NCBI GenBank assembly: GCA_964019155.1
Contig: OZ025242.1
Location: 20,578,092-20,642,091, forward strand
Source: Osedax fenrisi
Lineage: Eukaryota; Annelida; Polychaeta; Sabellida; Siboglinidae
Length of the DNA: 64,000 bases
Direction: 5' to 3'
How positions within the stretch are numbered: position 1 is the stretch's first letter; every line of letters starts with the position of its first letter. Positions 10,962 to 24,465 of the stretch are shown here, in pieces. The notes under the pieces are model-generated. The model was not told the origin of the DNA. It searched no databases and saw only the letters and a list, made by a program, of their open reading frames with translations. Made by a program: the position numbers and the translations under genes.

Positions 10962-11123
10962 CTAGGAAGATGTTCGCATTGCCCAGATTGGTGTGAGCCC
11001 TTCTCTGAGCGGGGGTGTCCGTAGTCGCTAGGGCGATCTGCAGTCTTTGTTCGTGGTTACGGATGGCGGTCTGGAAGTTACACAAAAGGTAGTGCGTGTT
11101 TCCGAGGTTACCGTACGTGCGAC
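10962..11123 (-). CDS. GPSM2: GPSM1/2 (Pins/LGN) exon: TPR 4-5
   Basis: A 162-nt exon (54 codons), phase 1 to phase 1. The acceptor is ACGCAG at 11124-11129 and the donor CTAG|GTTAGT at 10962/10961. It reads (G)RTYGNLGNTHYLLCNFQTAI…HEQRLQIA…AQRRAHTNLGNANIFL. GNLGNTHYLL, EQRL-x-IA and RRA(Y/H)-x-NLGNA-x-IFL are diagnostic of the LGN/AGS3/Pins TPR array. It is intact and shows no unusual residues in the TPR signature positions. Confidence 0.94.
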
Positions 11124-12254
11124 CTGCGTGTCAACGGTGGGGTCAACAGCGCGGGGTCAACGTGGTTAATACGTGTGATATTATCGCGGTATTATATTAT
11201 TCGAACGAAAATAGCAACATTTATTTAAATAAAAATAGTATAATTTATTGAAGAAAACAATTAAAAATACCTACCGAAAACAATCACTTACCATAAACCC
11301 AACCAACAGCTGTGAATATTGTATACTTATGTATTTCAATAGGTTAACTTATGTAATATTATCTATTATATGTATATAATATATAACCTATGCATAAGAT
11401 GAGATACATTTATTATTTTAATTATAATAAAAAAACAATACGGATTTTATATGGAGTGGACAAGTAAAATAGTTAATTAAACTTTCGAGGTGTTCAGCCA
11501 TATACACACACACATATATATATAGGATTTATAAAGATAAAGATTATTAACGTCTGTAACCTATCTAATATTGATGCCGTACAACAAAAATATACACAAT
11601 ACATCGTAAAACAATGATTGTATTTTAAATTCAACAAATCTATTTATTTAATTTGTTAATTCGTAACGTCGTATAACGTTGAACTGAACCGCGGCACGCG
11701 TATCTCCCCTTAATAGGGCGTAAGATATAGACAGTTAGTAGGTCGACACCGGTTTAACCTTTATACCCCGGACCAATCAAATATCTCGGTCATCAACTAA
11801 ATCTAATAGTATTATTATATTCTAGGTTATATATATATATATAGGTAGCCTGAATACGCATCATTAAACTAGATTATTTTACGATGACAGATTGAACGTG
11901 ACAGATTGCACCCGTAGTGACGGTACTACTAGGCAGCAGGTAGAATAACGTGTCGTGATACACTGTTAAGTACAGAGAGACGTGTGTTTAAGTACAGAGA
12001 GACGTACGTTTAAGTACAGAGAGTCGTATGTTTACTGTGAAGTGTGTATGATGAGCTCGAGGGATGGGCTATTGGAATACGTATTTGTATCGTAATGCGC
12101 TGATTTTGTGTATTTAATAATAATAATAATAATAATTATGATAGATATTTATTAGAAGTTTTAAATTGTACATTTTTTTTCGTACGAAATATATAATTAT
12201 TTATGTTATTATTTCCTCTAAACGGCTTCGGATTAAGATCAATATCTTTTCTAG

Positions 12255-12343
12255 GCTGTCGCCCGAATTATTTGTATTTGTATTTGAATAATTATTCGGC
12301 GATGTATTTGAATTTGATAAAGTGTATTTGACCCCAACCCTGA
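12255..12343 (-). mobile_element. hAT-like transposon terminal fragment
   Basis: Read on the minus strand from 12343 it starts CAGGGTTGGGGTCAAATACA and continues with repeated AAATACAAATA-type units interrupted by GCCGAATAATT. A CAGGG terminus followed by repeats of this kind is typical of the ends of many hAT elements. I did not find the opposite end or a target duplication, so it is probably a fragment. Confidence 0.4.
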
Positions 12344-14634
12344 TGATGAGTGACCTTGAGGAGTGGATATCACCCGATGTCGCAGACCTAACAACTTACT
12401 GGGGCGATATGGAGCTCTACGTATACATACTCGTGTACAACTGCGACAGGCGAACACAACAGTGTAAGCGGGATTCCCTATCATCTCTCTATCTCTCTCT
12501 CTGTCTATCTCTTTTGAAATTATGTATCGACTTATATAGTTATTATGTCATATATAATTTAATAATACATATTTATTAAGGGAAATTAGTGTTGTCCAGT
12601 GATTGAATTTTAAACGATTATAAGTATATATATATATATATATATATATGAATATAAGTATATATATATATATGATTATAAGTATATATATATATGATTA
12701 TAAGTATATATATATATATATATAATATAAAAATAAATCACCAGCCAACACTAATTACCCTTAATCCTTTGCATTCGAGGATCTTATAATTACATGTCGC
12801 CCAGTTGCGAGAGTTTGTGTTTATTATTAAAATATATACGCACGTTTTTAATAAATGAAAATCTGGATATACATATAAAAAATGTTCTATTACAAGTTAT
12901 AATTTTTTGGATTAGAATATAATATAGTTTATTAATCTGGAAAATAATTAGTAATTAATTAATTATTCAAAATATTATAATCAATTAAAAAGTAACAATT
13001 ATAATTAATTCTTTAAAATAAAATAAATATATTTCAAACCTAAATTAATGTATATAATACTAATATTTTGTATATACAATTAGTCATATAAAGTGGTAAC
13101 AATATATAAACCAACAATAAACTGAAGAAATTATATAAATTGAGATTTATGGGATAATTTACAAGTAATAGCACACAAATAATATAACATATTTTTTCTA
13201 TTATTAGATTTTTAAAATAAAAAGTAATGCCATAATTCTGTACTATCGGTGTAAATAATATTGTAACGTATACTTCCACCAATTTTAACTAAGTTATGAA
13301 ACTTATTTTTTTAAATTATATCATAAAGAAAACATTTCACTATATAAATTTGATACATTTATATAATAAAATGCACTAATATATGATATGTAGTATCATA
13401 AAAGTTTCTCAACAGAAATCAACAGCTGGGACACAAAGGGTAATAAATATGTATTATTAAATTATATACAACATAATAACTATATAAGTCAATACATGAT
13501 TTAAAAATATATAAATCATATATATATAAATCTATTACCAGACAACCCTTATAGTATATATATATATATATACACATTAGATTAATAATGGTGTGTGATT
13601 AATATACGTTTTTATTAGAGAATTAATTATGATATCTCAGATTTATGTTCATACACACACACACACACACGCACCTTCATACACATATGCACATATATCT
13701 ATACACTAAGGTGTACAACTGGAGATCTAGAATAAAGCATCATTCACTATATGTAAAGCCTTCTGTGTTGTTAATGGTGATTCATTAACACAGAATGAGT
13801 CACTATTGATAATGAGTTGTGAATTGATGATGAGTCACGAATTGTTAAATATAGGTAATGGTCATCATCATCATAATCAGATCACACCATGTGACCACAC
13901 TGATTAGCATCATCTGAGAGTCTTTGCTAATAATAATAATACTAGTGGTACACTGTGTATTGATTCTTAATTAATTAATAATTAATCTACCTGACTAACC
14001 ACTCGCTAACAAACATTAGGACATGGGTGTGTGTGTATGTGTGTGTGTCAGGTAGATAGATGTATAGAGTGTTCAGTAAAAACTGCAGAGGAGATTACTA
14101 TTGTACAGTACCCAGTACAGCATTATCTACACACTACACACACCTGGGAACACACCTGCGCATACACACACCCCCACACACACCGCCACAAACACCGCCA
14201 CACACTATGATGCTAATTATGATCAGTTAACACAAGGATACCTAGAAGTGAACTCTGCACACAGTTCAGCGTTAATTAGCGGCGGCCATTGTTAATCGCT
14301 ACACACCTATTGACGTATGTGTGTGTTTGTGTGTGTAATATTGACCTAGAGGACATAGCCTTGTAGGCACCGGGTACACGTATACCTGTAGCTGCTGTAC
14401 CTGATGATGTTGTTATTGTTGGCTGGTTAGGCTGAGCATTGCAATAATAGGAGGTAATTGTCTCGATAAGCAACACTGCTTCTATAATTATACCGGCATT
14501 GCCTAAATCTGATAATAATAATAATAATAACAATCACTATGAGAGTGTAATGTTTATTACAGATTACAACATGTTGAGGGGGTGTGTCTATATTAAGCAA
14601 TGACATCATCTAGTGGTGTAACGGTGTGATGGTG

Positions 14635-15140
<506 letters not shown>

Positions 15141-15197
15141 GACGATGATGTTATGAAGTGATTGCAGCGGCTAATGGATGAGTCACTCGTACAAACA

Positions 15198-15249
<52 letters not shown>

Positions 15250-16683
15250 CTGCTAGGCATCACGTATAGGTGGCACCACCACTTATCACCGGTGCAAGGA
15301 CGGGCCATGCCCGAATACACTTAACAACGATGATAAGCAACGACTTAACAAAGATGATAGAAGTGAACAGCTGGAATACGTTACGCAGAGTTCAATATCT
15401 AATTGGACGATTCGTAATCTTGAAGATGTTTCGATAAAGTCTACAAGTTTAGTATAACCCGAATTTTATATTTTTAAACATCGCATAAATCGGGTTAAAT
15501 AATTCCGGTCATCCGAAAGTATTGTTCAACCATCGAGATAAGGCTTATTCTAAACAAGTGTAATATCGGATAAGTTAGGGCGGGACGGGGGGTGCTTGTG
15601 ACATGGACAGACCACCGCTGTGGCTATTACATGTCCGTATGTCCACCTGACCACCTGTCCTGCACACACTCTGACACATCTCTTTAGCCTCACTCACTCA
15701 GAAACACGCACAGGTATAACAATCTATATATAGGCCGTCCGGTAACTAACCCACAAACGACTACAAATCAATACGAAGAAGCCGCCGACCACCACCGCCC
15801 TAGCAGCAATTAGCGGTGATAACGCGCGCTGATTAGGCTAGTCGGGTTACGTAATGATTTCTCATTAACACCTTTGATTAGTGAACACACACTAAGCATG
15901 GATGTGTTAATACTAAAGTGGCTGTCACGCACTGATCTAGGATCGAACATTGGTCCACTAAATTATCCATCTTTTATAATTCATTTAATCTAAATTTAAT
16001 TTAATATGAATTTAATGTAATTCATTTAAATTAAATTTATTTTACAGATTTTCATTGATATAAAATTTTATTTTATTGGTATTTTATGGCTATATATACA
16101 TCTGAAGAGCTAATGAAAAACCTAATTCACTCAAGTTCAATGCTAGCATTTTGAAAGTATAATTTTCTTATGTTAGTAATTTATAAATAATACTTGCAAT
16201 ACTTGTTTAATACTTATATTGTAATGTATAATCTATGAATACTTGTCCTCTATTTATTATTTCTTAAATTTGATTTCTATGATTAGAAATATATCATTGA
16301 ACTGTTAAACTTGAAAATAATTCTATATTATTTATATTATAAAGAATAAATGTACAGCGTTAAGTGTGCTTCATACTTTTAAATAAGCTAGTGTGTTTCA
16401 TAGGTTAAATAACAGTTTTGTAATAATACTATGTAAACAAATAGTAACTATTATAATACATGGTAAAGAGGTCAGACTATGTGTATATTGCAGATATATA
16501 TATTGTTGGTGTTGATCGTATGATCTGAGGCTAGCCAATCGGTGAGTGCGATAAGTTGGACACTACATCATCAGACTGGTGAACGAAGCTAAAACTGCGT
16601 AAACTATGACTACTACCACTAGATGGCTATGTGTGCACTCGCTATCTCGTTAAGATCGTAAGTATTATCATTCACTATACTAT

Positions 16684-16712
16684 ATGTGTGTGTGTGAGTG
16701 TGTGTGTGTGTA

Positions 16713-16743
<31 letters not shown>

Positions 16744-16867
16744 ATGTATGTGTGTGTATGTGTGTGTGTGTGTATGTGTGTTTGTGTAGCAAGGTATCAA
16801 TAAGCTTTAGCCTCTATCCATACCCATGTGTAACGACCCACATCTGATGAGAATAATAATACTACTA

Positions 16868-16917
<50 letters not shown>

Positions 16918-16965
16918 TGAGTGTGTGTGTGTGTGTGTGTGTGAGTGTGTGTGTGTGTGTGTGTT
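16684..16965. repeat. GT/GTAT microsatellite cluster beside a GPSM exon donor
   Basis: (GT)n with (GTAT)n at 16684-16790 and (GT)n with scattered GA at 16869-16964. The second ends about 27 bp downstream (in transcript sense) of the exon donor at 16992. Confidence 0.9.
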
Positions 16966-16992
16966 ATATTAGCTGACCAATGAGATGAATAC

Positions 16993-17181
16993 CTTTAGCG
17001 ACGTTGTTGTCTAGTTCGACGAGAGTGTCGAGGGCTTCGAGGTTGCTCTCGTAGTAGAATACTGCATTCTGGAGAATGTTCGCGATATCCTCGCTGAACT
17101 TTGTGATGTTAGAGTTCACGGTCGGGTTCTTGGCTATCATCATCTTACCCTTCATCTTACCCTTACCGTGGTAGGCGTTGG
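16993..17181 (-). CDS. GPSM2: GPSM1/2 (Pins/LGN) exon: TPR 3-4 with a Lys-rich insertion
   Basis: A 189-nt exon (63 codons), phase 1 to phase 1. The acceptor is TCACAG at 17182-17187 and the donor AAAG|GTATTC at 16993/16992. It begins (A)NAYHGKGKMKGKMIAKNPTV, corresponding to the NVYHAKGK extended loop characteristic of LGN/AGS3 TPRs. It then reads FSEDIANILQNAVFYYESNL, equivalent to EEVRDAL-x-x-A-x-(F/Y)YEENL. It ends DNNVAKG, which joins to RTYGNLGNTHYLL. Note NLA-NAYHGKGK in place of the usual NLGN: the codon spanning the junction encodes Ala rather than Gly. Confidence 0.92.
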
Positions 17182-18045
17182 CTGTGAGACGGGGTGGGGG
17201 TGTAAGTGGGGTAATCGTTGGGGGGGTGGGGGAGGGGGTTTTAGTGAGGCGGGCATTGGGGGGTAGAGGGTGTTAGTGGGGTGAGCATTAATGGGGTGGT
17301 GGGGGTATTAGTAAGGAATGGGGGAGGGTATTGGGGGACTGGGGTGTTATAGGGTACATGGTGAATATGTATGGGGGTAAAGTAAGCTGGTTCATGAGAT
17401 TTATAAATACTACACATGTAACACACGCCTGTTGTAAGTTGTATATTTAATTTTAATAAATCTGAATTTAGTTTTTGTATGAATCAATGATTAGGCTATC
17501 AGGAACACATTGAACATAGCAGATCGATAGCTCATTTATAATGAAGGCGTGGATACCAAATAAATAAATGTGTATTTTTAATATTTATAAGATAGAATTT
17601 ATAAATTATTTAATAGAGCATCTATGTTATGTATATATATAGGATATAGATAGTTATTATGTAATAAAAAAGATTGATGGTAGTAAATCATAAATTCGGG
17701 GAAATATATATAAATTTCTAGGAATATAGCATGTAGCATGTATACTATTTATGCAGGTGTGTGCCTGGTATCTTAACACAAAACATCAACACTTATTTAA
17801 TTTCAACCTACACACTAAGCTCATGTATTTAGTGATCCGGCTTAGAGAGAAGCAATGCGCGTGTGTGTGTGCTTATTAGGGGCGCAGCAACTGGGGCGAT
17901 ATCTCCCCCCACTTTAAAATCTAGGGGGACTTCCTATGTATTGGTCACCGCCCCCACTTTTACCACACAATTTATTTTGATCGGTTGGTCACCCCTACAT
18001 CCAGCGCCCCTAGTGGTTATGGATCAAGTATACTATAGGGCTCAC
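17182..18045 (-). other. GPSM intron with G-rich patch
   Basis: A G-rich stretch with GTTAGTGGGG/GGTATTAGT units at 17190-17350 lies just upstream of the acceptor in transcript sense; the remainder is AT-rich without a gene. Confidence 0.6.
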
Positions 18046-18165
18046 CTAGATTGTACAGCGCCCTGGTTTCGCCGATCTTGTTGGAGACTTCGCGAGACAG
18101 GTCGAGCTGTATCTTGAAGCACGATATAGCCTCGTCGTAGCGGTTGATCAGTTTCAGCGTGTGAC
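18046..18165 (-). CDS. GPSM2: GPSM1/2 (Pins/LGN) exon: TPR 2-3
   Basis: A 120-nt exon (40 codons), phase 1 to phase 1. The acceptor is GTTGTAG at 18166-18172 and the donor CTAG|GTGAGC at 18046/18045. It reads (G)HTLKLINRYDEAISCFKIQL then DLSREVSNKIGETRALYNL, matching GNTLKVLG-x-FDEA-x-x-C-x-(R/x)HL-x-(I/L)(S/A)R…GE-x-RALYNLGN of LGN/Pins. It joins exactly to the upstream exon (…KASGNLG). Confidence 0.93.
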
Positions 18166-18337
18166 CTACAACGGGGACGGAGGTCATGGGTCACACTCGA
18201 TATAGGTGAGCGTGAGTCATGCGCGATATAAATGGGCGTGAGTCATGAATTATTAAATGTGACGCCAGTGGAAAATGAACTATTGATTTTAGTTGTAATT
18301 TGTAAAACGTGATACTCGTTAATGTCGTATAGGTAAG

Positions 18338-18928
<591 letters not shown>

Positions 18929-19140
18929 ACATATAATTATGACTAATGGCTGAATCAATTTGTAGCATAAACAATAATGAAATACTTATATAACACACAT
19001 ACACACACACACACACATATGTATATACTAATAAGCTATTGATTGTGTACGCACTACTTTACATGTGTAGAGTTACACTGCTAGTAGGGCGGTGTGCACC
19101 TACTTATGGTGTGCACACACACACTTGTAAGGTATACGCC

Positions 19141-19175
<35 letters not shown>

Positions 19176-20705
19176 GTGTGAAGGACACATCAATGTCATT
19201 ACCTCATATATTACATCACAAGAGGAACGTTACGCTGTAGCAGTATAACTAGTTATATAGACCAGCAGTTACAGAATAGATGGTAACCACACCATATAAG
19301 CAGAACTAGACCAAAGATTTCAGAAACATCAGCTCTATATATCTCCCGTCGACTAAGTAATTACTAGACTGCGAGCCAGGTGGCAGCAGTGGTATCGACT
19401 AGCGAAGTTAATCACAGGCGAGATTAACGCTTCTAATACTATTTTAACTAAATCAATACATCGATGTATGAATTTCTTTCTAAATCAATATTTACTAATC
19501 TATTAATAGACTAGGAATGTGTATATTATTCACGCGCGTATCACGTTTAGAGGTCGCGACATCTACTCTCCGCCTCCTATGGGTGCGATGAAGAGGGCGA
19601 GGAAGAGATAGCGATAGAGAGAGAAATAGATAATCAGAGTTTTTCTGATTGACCTTCGGGTCAGAGTTCACGACCTACATTTTGTATATGTGTCTAATTC
19701 GCTACCGATACATAACACTCTATCTGTAGTAGACATCGGTGCGTCGTAATCGAACACCGGTAGTGACACCTAGTGGACGATATAGGTATGAATCATACCG
19801 TATGATGTATTGATAGTGGTCGACAAAATGGCTGGCTGGCTGGCTGGCTGAAATAAAAACCTCCGTACATAATGATTAAGTACTTATTAAGTACTTTTTA
19901 GGAGGATTACGTAATTATGTTATGTAATATATAAGTGATCTAAGCTGAATACTACTGGTAACACTGATTATGTAACAATGATTATATAACACTGATTATG
20001 TAACAATGCTAGTATTGATAGAGTACGGGTAGCACTTGGTAGGTAGCCCAGTATATCATGATATCATACAGCTAAACACAGACTGCTCCACACAATACCT
20101 AGTGTGTATAGATATAATACGTAGAAAGAGAGTGTGTCGTGGGGTGTGTGAATATGTACTGTCATGTGATCTGATGGGTGGGGTCTAGAATAGAGCTGAT
20201 ATCGCGGAGGAATACCAGTCACTTAGTCAGAAAGTCAGCTCGTCCGCTAAATAAAATCACTTCGTTCGCTAAATAAAGTTACGTCGTCCGCTATTTTTAA
20301 GCGAGTCACTTCGTCCGCAAATTTAAAAAGTTTATAAATATACTCATCAGAAATATAATTATGAATGAATATAATTATATTATTTAATATAATTATTATT
20401 ATTAGTTAACGGTATATATATATATATATAAATGAATTCTATGTGCTATTTTGATAAGTAGGCAATTAACTTAATTATTAGTATAGTTTCATAATGGTAA
20501 ATACCTTTCATCATGGCTTAAGCCTCATGTTAACTCCATAGGTTCATTAATTAGTTATTTTAACACACGCAAAGGGTTAATAGTTTGTTAGTAATGTAGG
20601 TGTATAAGTTTATAGATATTATATTGGTTTTTTAATCAATTAAAAAATGTAAGTTATTTCGTTTAGGGAAATTAATATGTGTGGCTATACTGAACATACT
20701 GTTCT

Positions 20706-20748
20706 ACCATGGCCTCCTTTAGCTTCAGAAACTAAAGGAGGCCATGGT
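20706..20748. repeat. Perfect 17-bp-stem hairpin
   Basis: ACCATGGCCTCCTTTAG at 20706-20722 is perfectly inverted at 20732-20748, with the 9-nt loop CTTCAGAAA. It is GC-richer than its surroundings and sits inside the DNA transposon. Confidence 0.9.
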
Positions 20749-21282
20749 TCTATTGGAGCTGATGATGGTAATATAGAATTATATTGAATACATAATTTTT
20801 GTATTGCTGGGAATGAATTTAAAATAGCTATATAAGATGATGTATTATGGATGTAATGCATAATATCTAATTCTAAATTTTGTTCTATTATTAGTATAAA
20901 TATAACATATAATGGAAACTAATGACATAATAATTCGTGATTCGACATGTATGCAAGTTGCGCTCATACCGTTGATGTTATTTATAGTATGACCAAAATC
21001 TATATTTAGAATTGTTAATTATAATTGAGCTCACATACCCATGCATCTGGTGAAGTACCGCTCCACCGATTTGTACTCGATTTACAGGGAATAGAACCAT
21101 GCAATGTATTTATATATTATATAATATGTTATAGTATTATAGTGCCATACGGAACTATAATACAATATATGTAACTATACATATATTATTACTTATAAGT
21201 AATATTTATATATAATGGATATACATGATAGGTATAGATTGAGATATAGGTATACCTACATTAAATATATACACAATTATGA

Positions 21283-21444
21283 TCGAGGTCTGGTAAGGAA
21301 CTTATAATCGGGATCGGGTAACGTACTACAGTGAGTGATCGATGGATCATCACGAGTATCAGATAACGCACTGAGGATCAGGGAAATTATCGGGAATCCA
21401 TATCGAGATGGCCGATTCAAAAAAAGGATCGGTGTCCATCACTG
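21283..21444 (+). mobile_element. GATCGGG-family MITE, copy 1 (left end degraded)
   Basis: Repeats of ATCGGGATCGGGTAACG-like sequence end in AAAAAAAGGATCGGTGTCCATCACTG. The same layout recurs at 32422-32593 and 40469-40630. The complete copy has inverted ends, CAGTAATGGGCA versus the inverse of GTCCCCATGATTG, suggesting a hAT-type MITE. This copy lacks the left terminus. Confidence 0.6.
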
Positions 21445-22116
21445 TATATATATATATTGTAACCGAATTTAGTCTAAAATTAGCATTTCAACGTATGGGA
21501 TATTTAACATAGGAGAATAATAATCTTATAAGAGAAATAATAACTTTAACTTTAAAATAAATATAAATAACAATAAAAATATAAAATAAGAAAAATTCTA
21601 AATAAATTATATTATAAAAGTTTAGAATTTGAAAGTATGGACAGTTTTGTAATATAAATTATATCCAGTTTCGTTAAATATCTTCCTGTTTAATAAATTA
21701 TAAACTAATATTTTAGTATCTTTATAAGCTTTTTAAATTTTCGGACGAAGTGACTTGCTTAAAAATATCGGACGAAGTGACTTTATTTATCGGACGAGGT
21801 GACTTTATTTAACGGACGAGGTGACTTTTTGATTTGGGACGAAGTGACTGGTTACCTCGTAGAGTTTAGCAAATGATGCAATTCGTAGGTTTTAGGAACA
21901 ATATATTTTAAAAAAATATAATTTATAATTTAAAAGTAACATTGTTTGATAACATTTTTATATAATATGATTAAATACTATATATATATATATATATATT
22001 AAATTAATCGAGTTATATTTGTATTTAGCCATTACCGCCAGCCGTCGCTAGTGGTAACAAGCGAGATCACAGATATCCCCTAGCCATTACCCGCAGCGGT
22101 AGTAAACGCGACTAAC

Positions 22117-22340
22117 CGAGGTTTCCACTCGCCTTAGCCTGCGCCAGTAGATTGCCGACCTTCTGAGCGAGGTTAAGGTCGTGCTTGTGATAGTCTAGGG
22201 CGTGGGCGTAGTCCCCGACGTAGAAGTAGGCGTTACCGAGCTGACTGTAGATGGCGCTCATCATCGCAGAGTCCTGGGTGCCGATATCAACCGCGGCTTC
22301 GAGGAACTCGATGCCAGACTTCATGTCACCTAGTTTACAT
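22117..22340 (-). CDS. GPSM2: GPSM1/2 (Pins/LGN) exon: TPR 1-2, the most 5' exon found
   Basis: A 224-nt exon, phase 2 in and phase 1 out. The acceptor is ATCAG at 22341-22345 and the donor CTCG|GTTAGT at 22117/22116. It reads CKLGDMKSGIEFLEAAVDIG, then LSAIYSQLGNAYFYLxDY-like IYSQLGNAYFYVGDYAHAL and YHKHDLNLAQKVGNL, ending KASGNLG. CK-x-GD, SQLGNAYFYL-x-DY and YHKHDL are diagnostic of LGN/AGS3/Pins. In the family the protein links G-alpha-i to NuMA/Mud and dynein to orient the spindle at the cortex. The N-terminal 10-50 residues should be in an upstream exon that I could not locate to the right. Confidence 0.95.
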
Positions 22341-23049
22341 CTGATCGGGGATGGGGGGGGGCGTGGGGTGTGAGGGTAATGCTTGAAGAACATATAATAA
22401 ATAATCTATTAATAATTAGTGGAGAGAGAGAGAGAGAGAAGGGGGAAAGGTCTCTTGACATTAACGTCGTAACGCGACATTCAAATCATGCTATTTCGTT
22501 GTGGTAATATGATATCAATAACGGAGCCCCCCTCGATAACATTAAACATGTATAAACACTTCAACTCAAATATATATATGCTACACGATACTTACAATAT
22601 TAGATATATACAATATACATGCATATATTGATATATATATTCCGATATATAATTGAAACCTTTAGGAGGACATTTTTTTTAACTAGCATTTCTTTATAAA
22701 ATTCAATATAAACATCAGATCGAACAATGTTTTATCAATTAATTTATATAATTATAATTATAGATTCATATAACAATAAATTATGAATTTGTATAATATT
22801 TAAATTTACTTTCATTTAGATTAAATATATAAATGAAATATTGAAAAAAGCATTAACCATTTTATTAAAAATATAAATATATAAATTAAGATGTATTTCA
22901 AAATTAATTGTTGCCAATAAATATATAATATAATATATGACATTAATATAATATTGATTATATTATAATAAGCTTTATAAATAATCATATTATAATCATT
23001 AATTTAAAATGAGTTGTTGCATAGATATTAACTTCAATTGTTTACTCAC

Positions 23050-23243
23050 GTCCATTACCTCTCAACCCCCTTACCCCAACCCTACCCTTATCTTTCAACA
23101 CTTCGCTTACCTCAACCCTTCCCTTACCTCAACCCTTCCCTTACCTCAACCATTCCCTTACCTCAACCCTACCCTTACCTCTTAACCCTTCCCTTACCTC
23201 AACCCTTCCCTTACCCCAACCCTTCCCTTACCTCTCAACTATT
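23050..23243 (+). repeat. 18-bp minisatellite CCTTACCTCAACCCTTCC
   Basis: About ten tandem copies with variants (CCAACCCTACCCTTACCT, CTTAACCCTTCC). On the plus strand it is Pro/Leu/Tyr-coding by chance. It differs from canonical telomere repeats. Confidence 0.85.
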
Positions 23244-23565
23244 CAATCTAGGGGAAAATAAAGTTTTTAATAAAACATAAGCAGTTATCCTGTCCTCGAT
23301 TAAAGTTTAAATAAATGTATTGGTAGTACTACTAGCGATATTAAAAATTTTAAAAATGTATGTATATAATTATAAAAAGTATCGTATAGTATTGCTTGGG
23401 TTTCTATACAATTCAATAAAATATATCTGTTATCACAGATATACGATATATTTAATATTCTTTTGTTAAATATACCAAAATGACTCATTACTGGTTACTC
23501 GTTTATAATGAGTCATTACACATTAGTACTGTGTAATGTGACATTACGTATACACTCAATGGTAG

Positions 23566-24110
23566 CAAGGATAGGACGTCTTTTTTCTGTTGATTTATAA
23601 TTGATCAAGTTCTTAATAAACACAAGAGAAAACAATAATTAAATAGATTTATACAGGGGAAATCTCGCTCTCCATGGAGACATACATATCTCCTGATTGT
23701 TGTTATCGTATTGCATCATTATACAGGAGCACGAATTTGAATTCGATACAAAAATCAATGCAAAAACATTTTAAAAAATGATTTCACTATGATTATATTT
23801 AATTCATAATATAATTTAATATACATACTATTATTTGAAATATCAACGTAAATAATATAAAAAAGCATCGTTCAATTCTAACTTAGTTTATAAATAAATG
23901 TGTATTTTTAACAACATATTAATATAGAAATACAATTTATGAATGTATATACGAAGGCATTTTTATTTGTCAGATAAATATATATCCTTGATATCTTTGA
24001 TTGAAACATTTATCATTGAAATATTATTAAATATACCAATGAAAAGTATATATTACGGAGTATAAAAAGTAACCATTCAGAGATAGCGATCGGACAACGT
24101 CCTGTCCTTG
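23566..24110. mobile_element. Possible 545-bp MITE
   Basis: CAAGGATAGGACGTC at 23566 is inverted at the right end as AACGTCCTGTCCTTG, ending at 24110 (13 of 15 positions match). The interior is AT-rich without a gene. No target duplication was recognised, so the call is weak. Confidence 0.35.
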
Positions 24111-24456
24111 GTGGCCAATAATCTCGGATGTCTTAAGTATTAAATACTCATTATACTACTGCATTAATAACAGTATATATATATTAAATATATTCTTATA
24201 TTTTAATACCATTATAAAATTATTATAATAATGAGTATACATTACAGTATTATACATTGAATATATTAAATATAGCCATATAATTATTATTAATTTTAAA
24301 TTAAATGTATTATAATAATATTAAGGGGCAACGAAACTTCGGTTACTTTACAAGTAAAAGATAGGTGAAAATGGGTCTACTATAATCGCATCATCACTAA
24401 AGATTTCATTTTTTTTTTTTAATTGTGTATGTATTATGTAGATAGTATTCATATAT

Positions 24457-24465
24457 ATAAAAGTT
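24457..24465 (+). repeat. MULE target-site duplication, left
   Basis: ATAAAAGTT, repeated exactly at 30472-30480 just outside the right end of the element. Nine bases is the usual MULE duplication length. Confidence 0.88.

Larger units (their letters stand above)
20215..21851. mobile_element. Non-autonomous DNA transposon with iterated-motif TIRs (MULE-like)
   Basis: The left end has CCAGTCACTT then GCTCGTCCGCTAAATAAAAT, ATCACTTCGTTCGC, GTTACGTCGTCCGC and GTCACTTCGTCCGC. The right end has the inverse, with five GGACGA(A/G)GTGACT units about 22-28 bp apart, ending AAGTGACTGG. The arms are about 115-130 bp. The interior (about 1.4 kb) has no transposase frame and carries a perfect hairpin and a GATCGGG repeat. 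Iterated subterminal motifs resemble the MULE at 24.5 kb but the motif sequence differs. No convincing target duplication was seen (flanks GGAATA and TTACCT). Confidence 0.65.
22341..24456. other. GPSM 5' intron or intergenic DNA, AT-rich
   Basis: (GA)n at 22421-22438, AT-rich sequence, an 18-bp minisatellite and a possible inverted-repeat element. I searched for the GPSM first exon (expected to end in phase 2, with a GERL-like C-terminus) and saw none. Confidence 0.5.

Noticed and set aside
23038..23280. Telomere-like or Pro-rich coding sequence
   Set aside because: The 18-bp unit CCTTACCTCAACCCTTCC is not a telomere repeat and the frame is repeat-driven.
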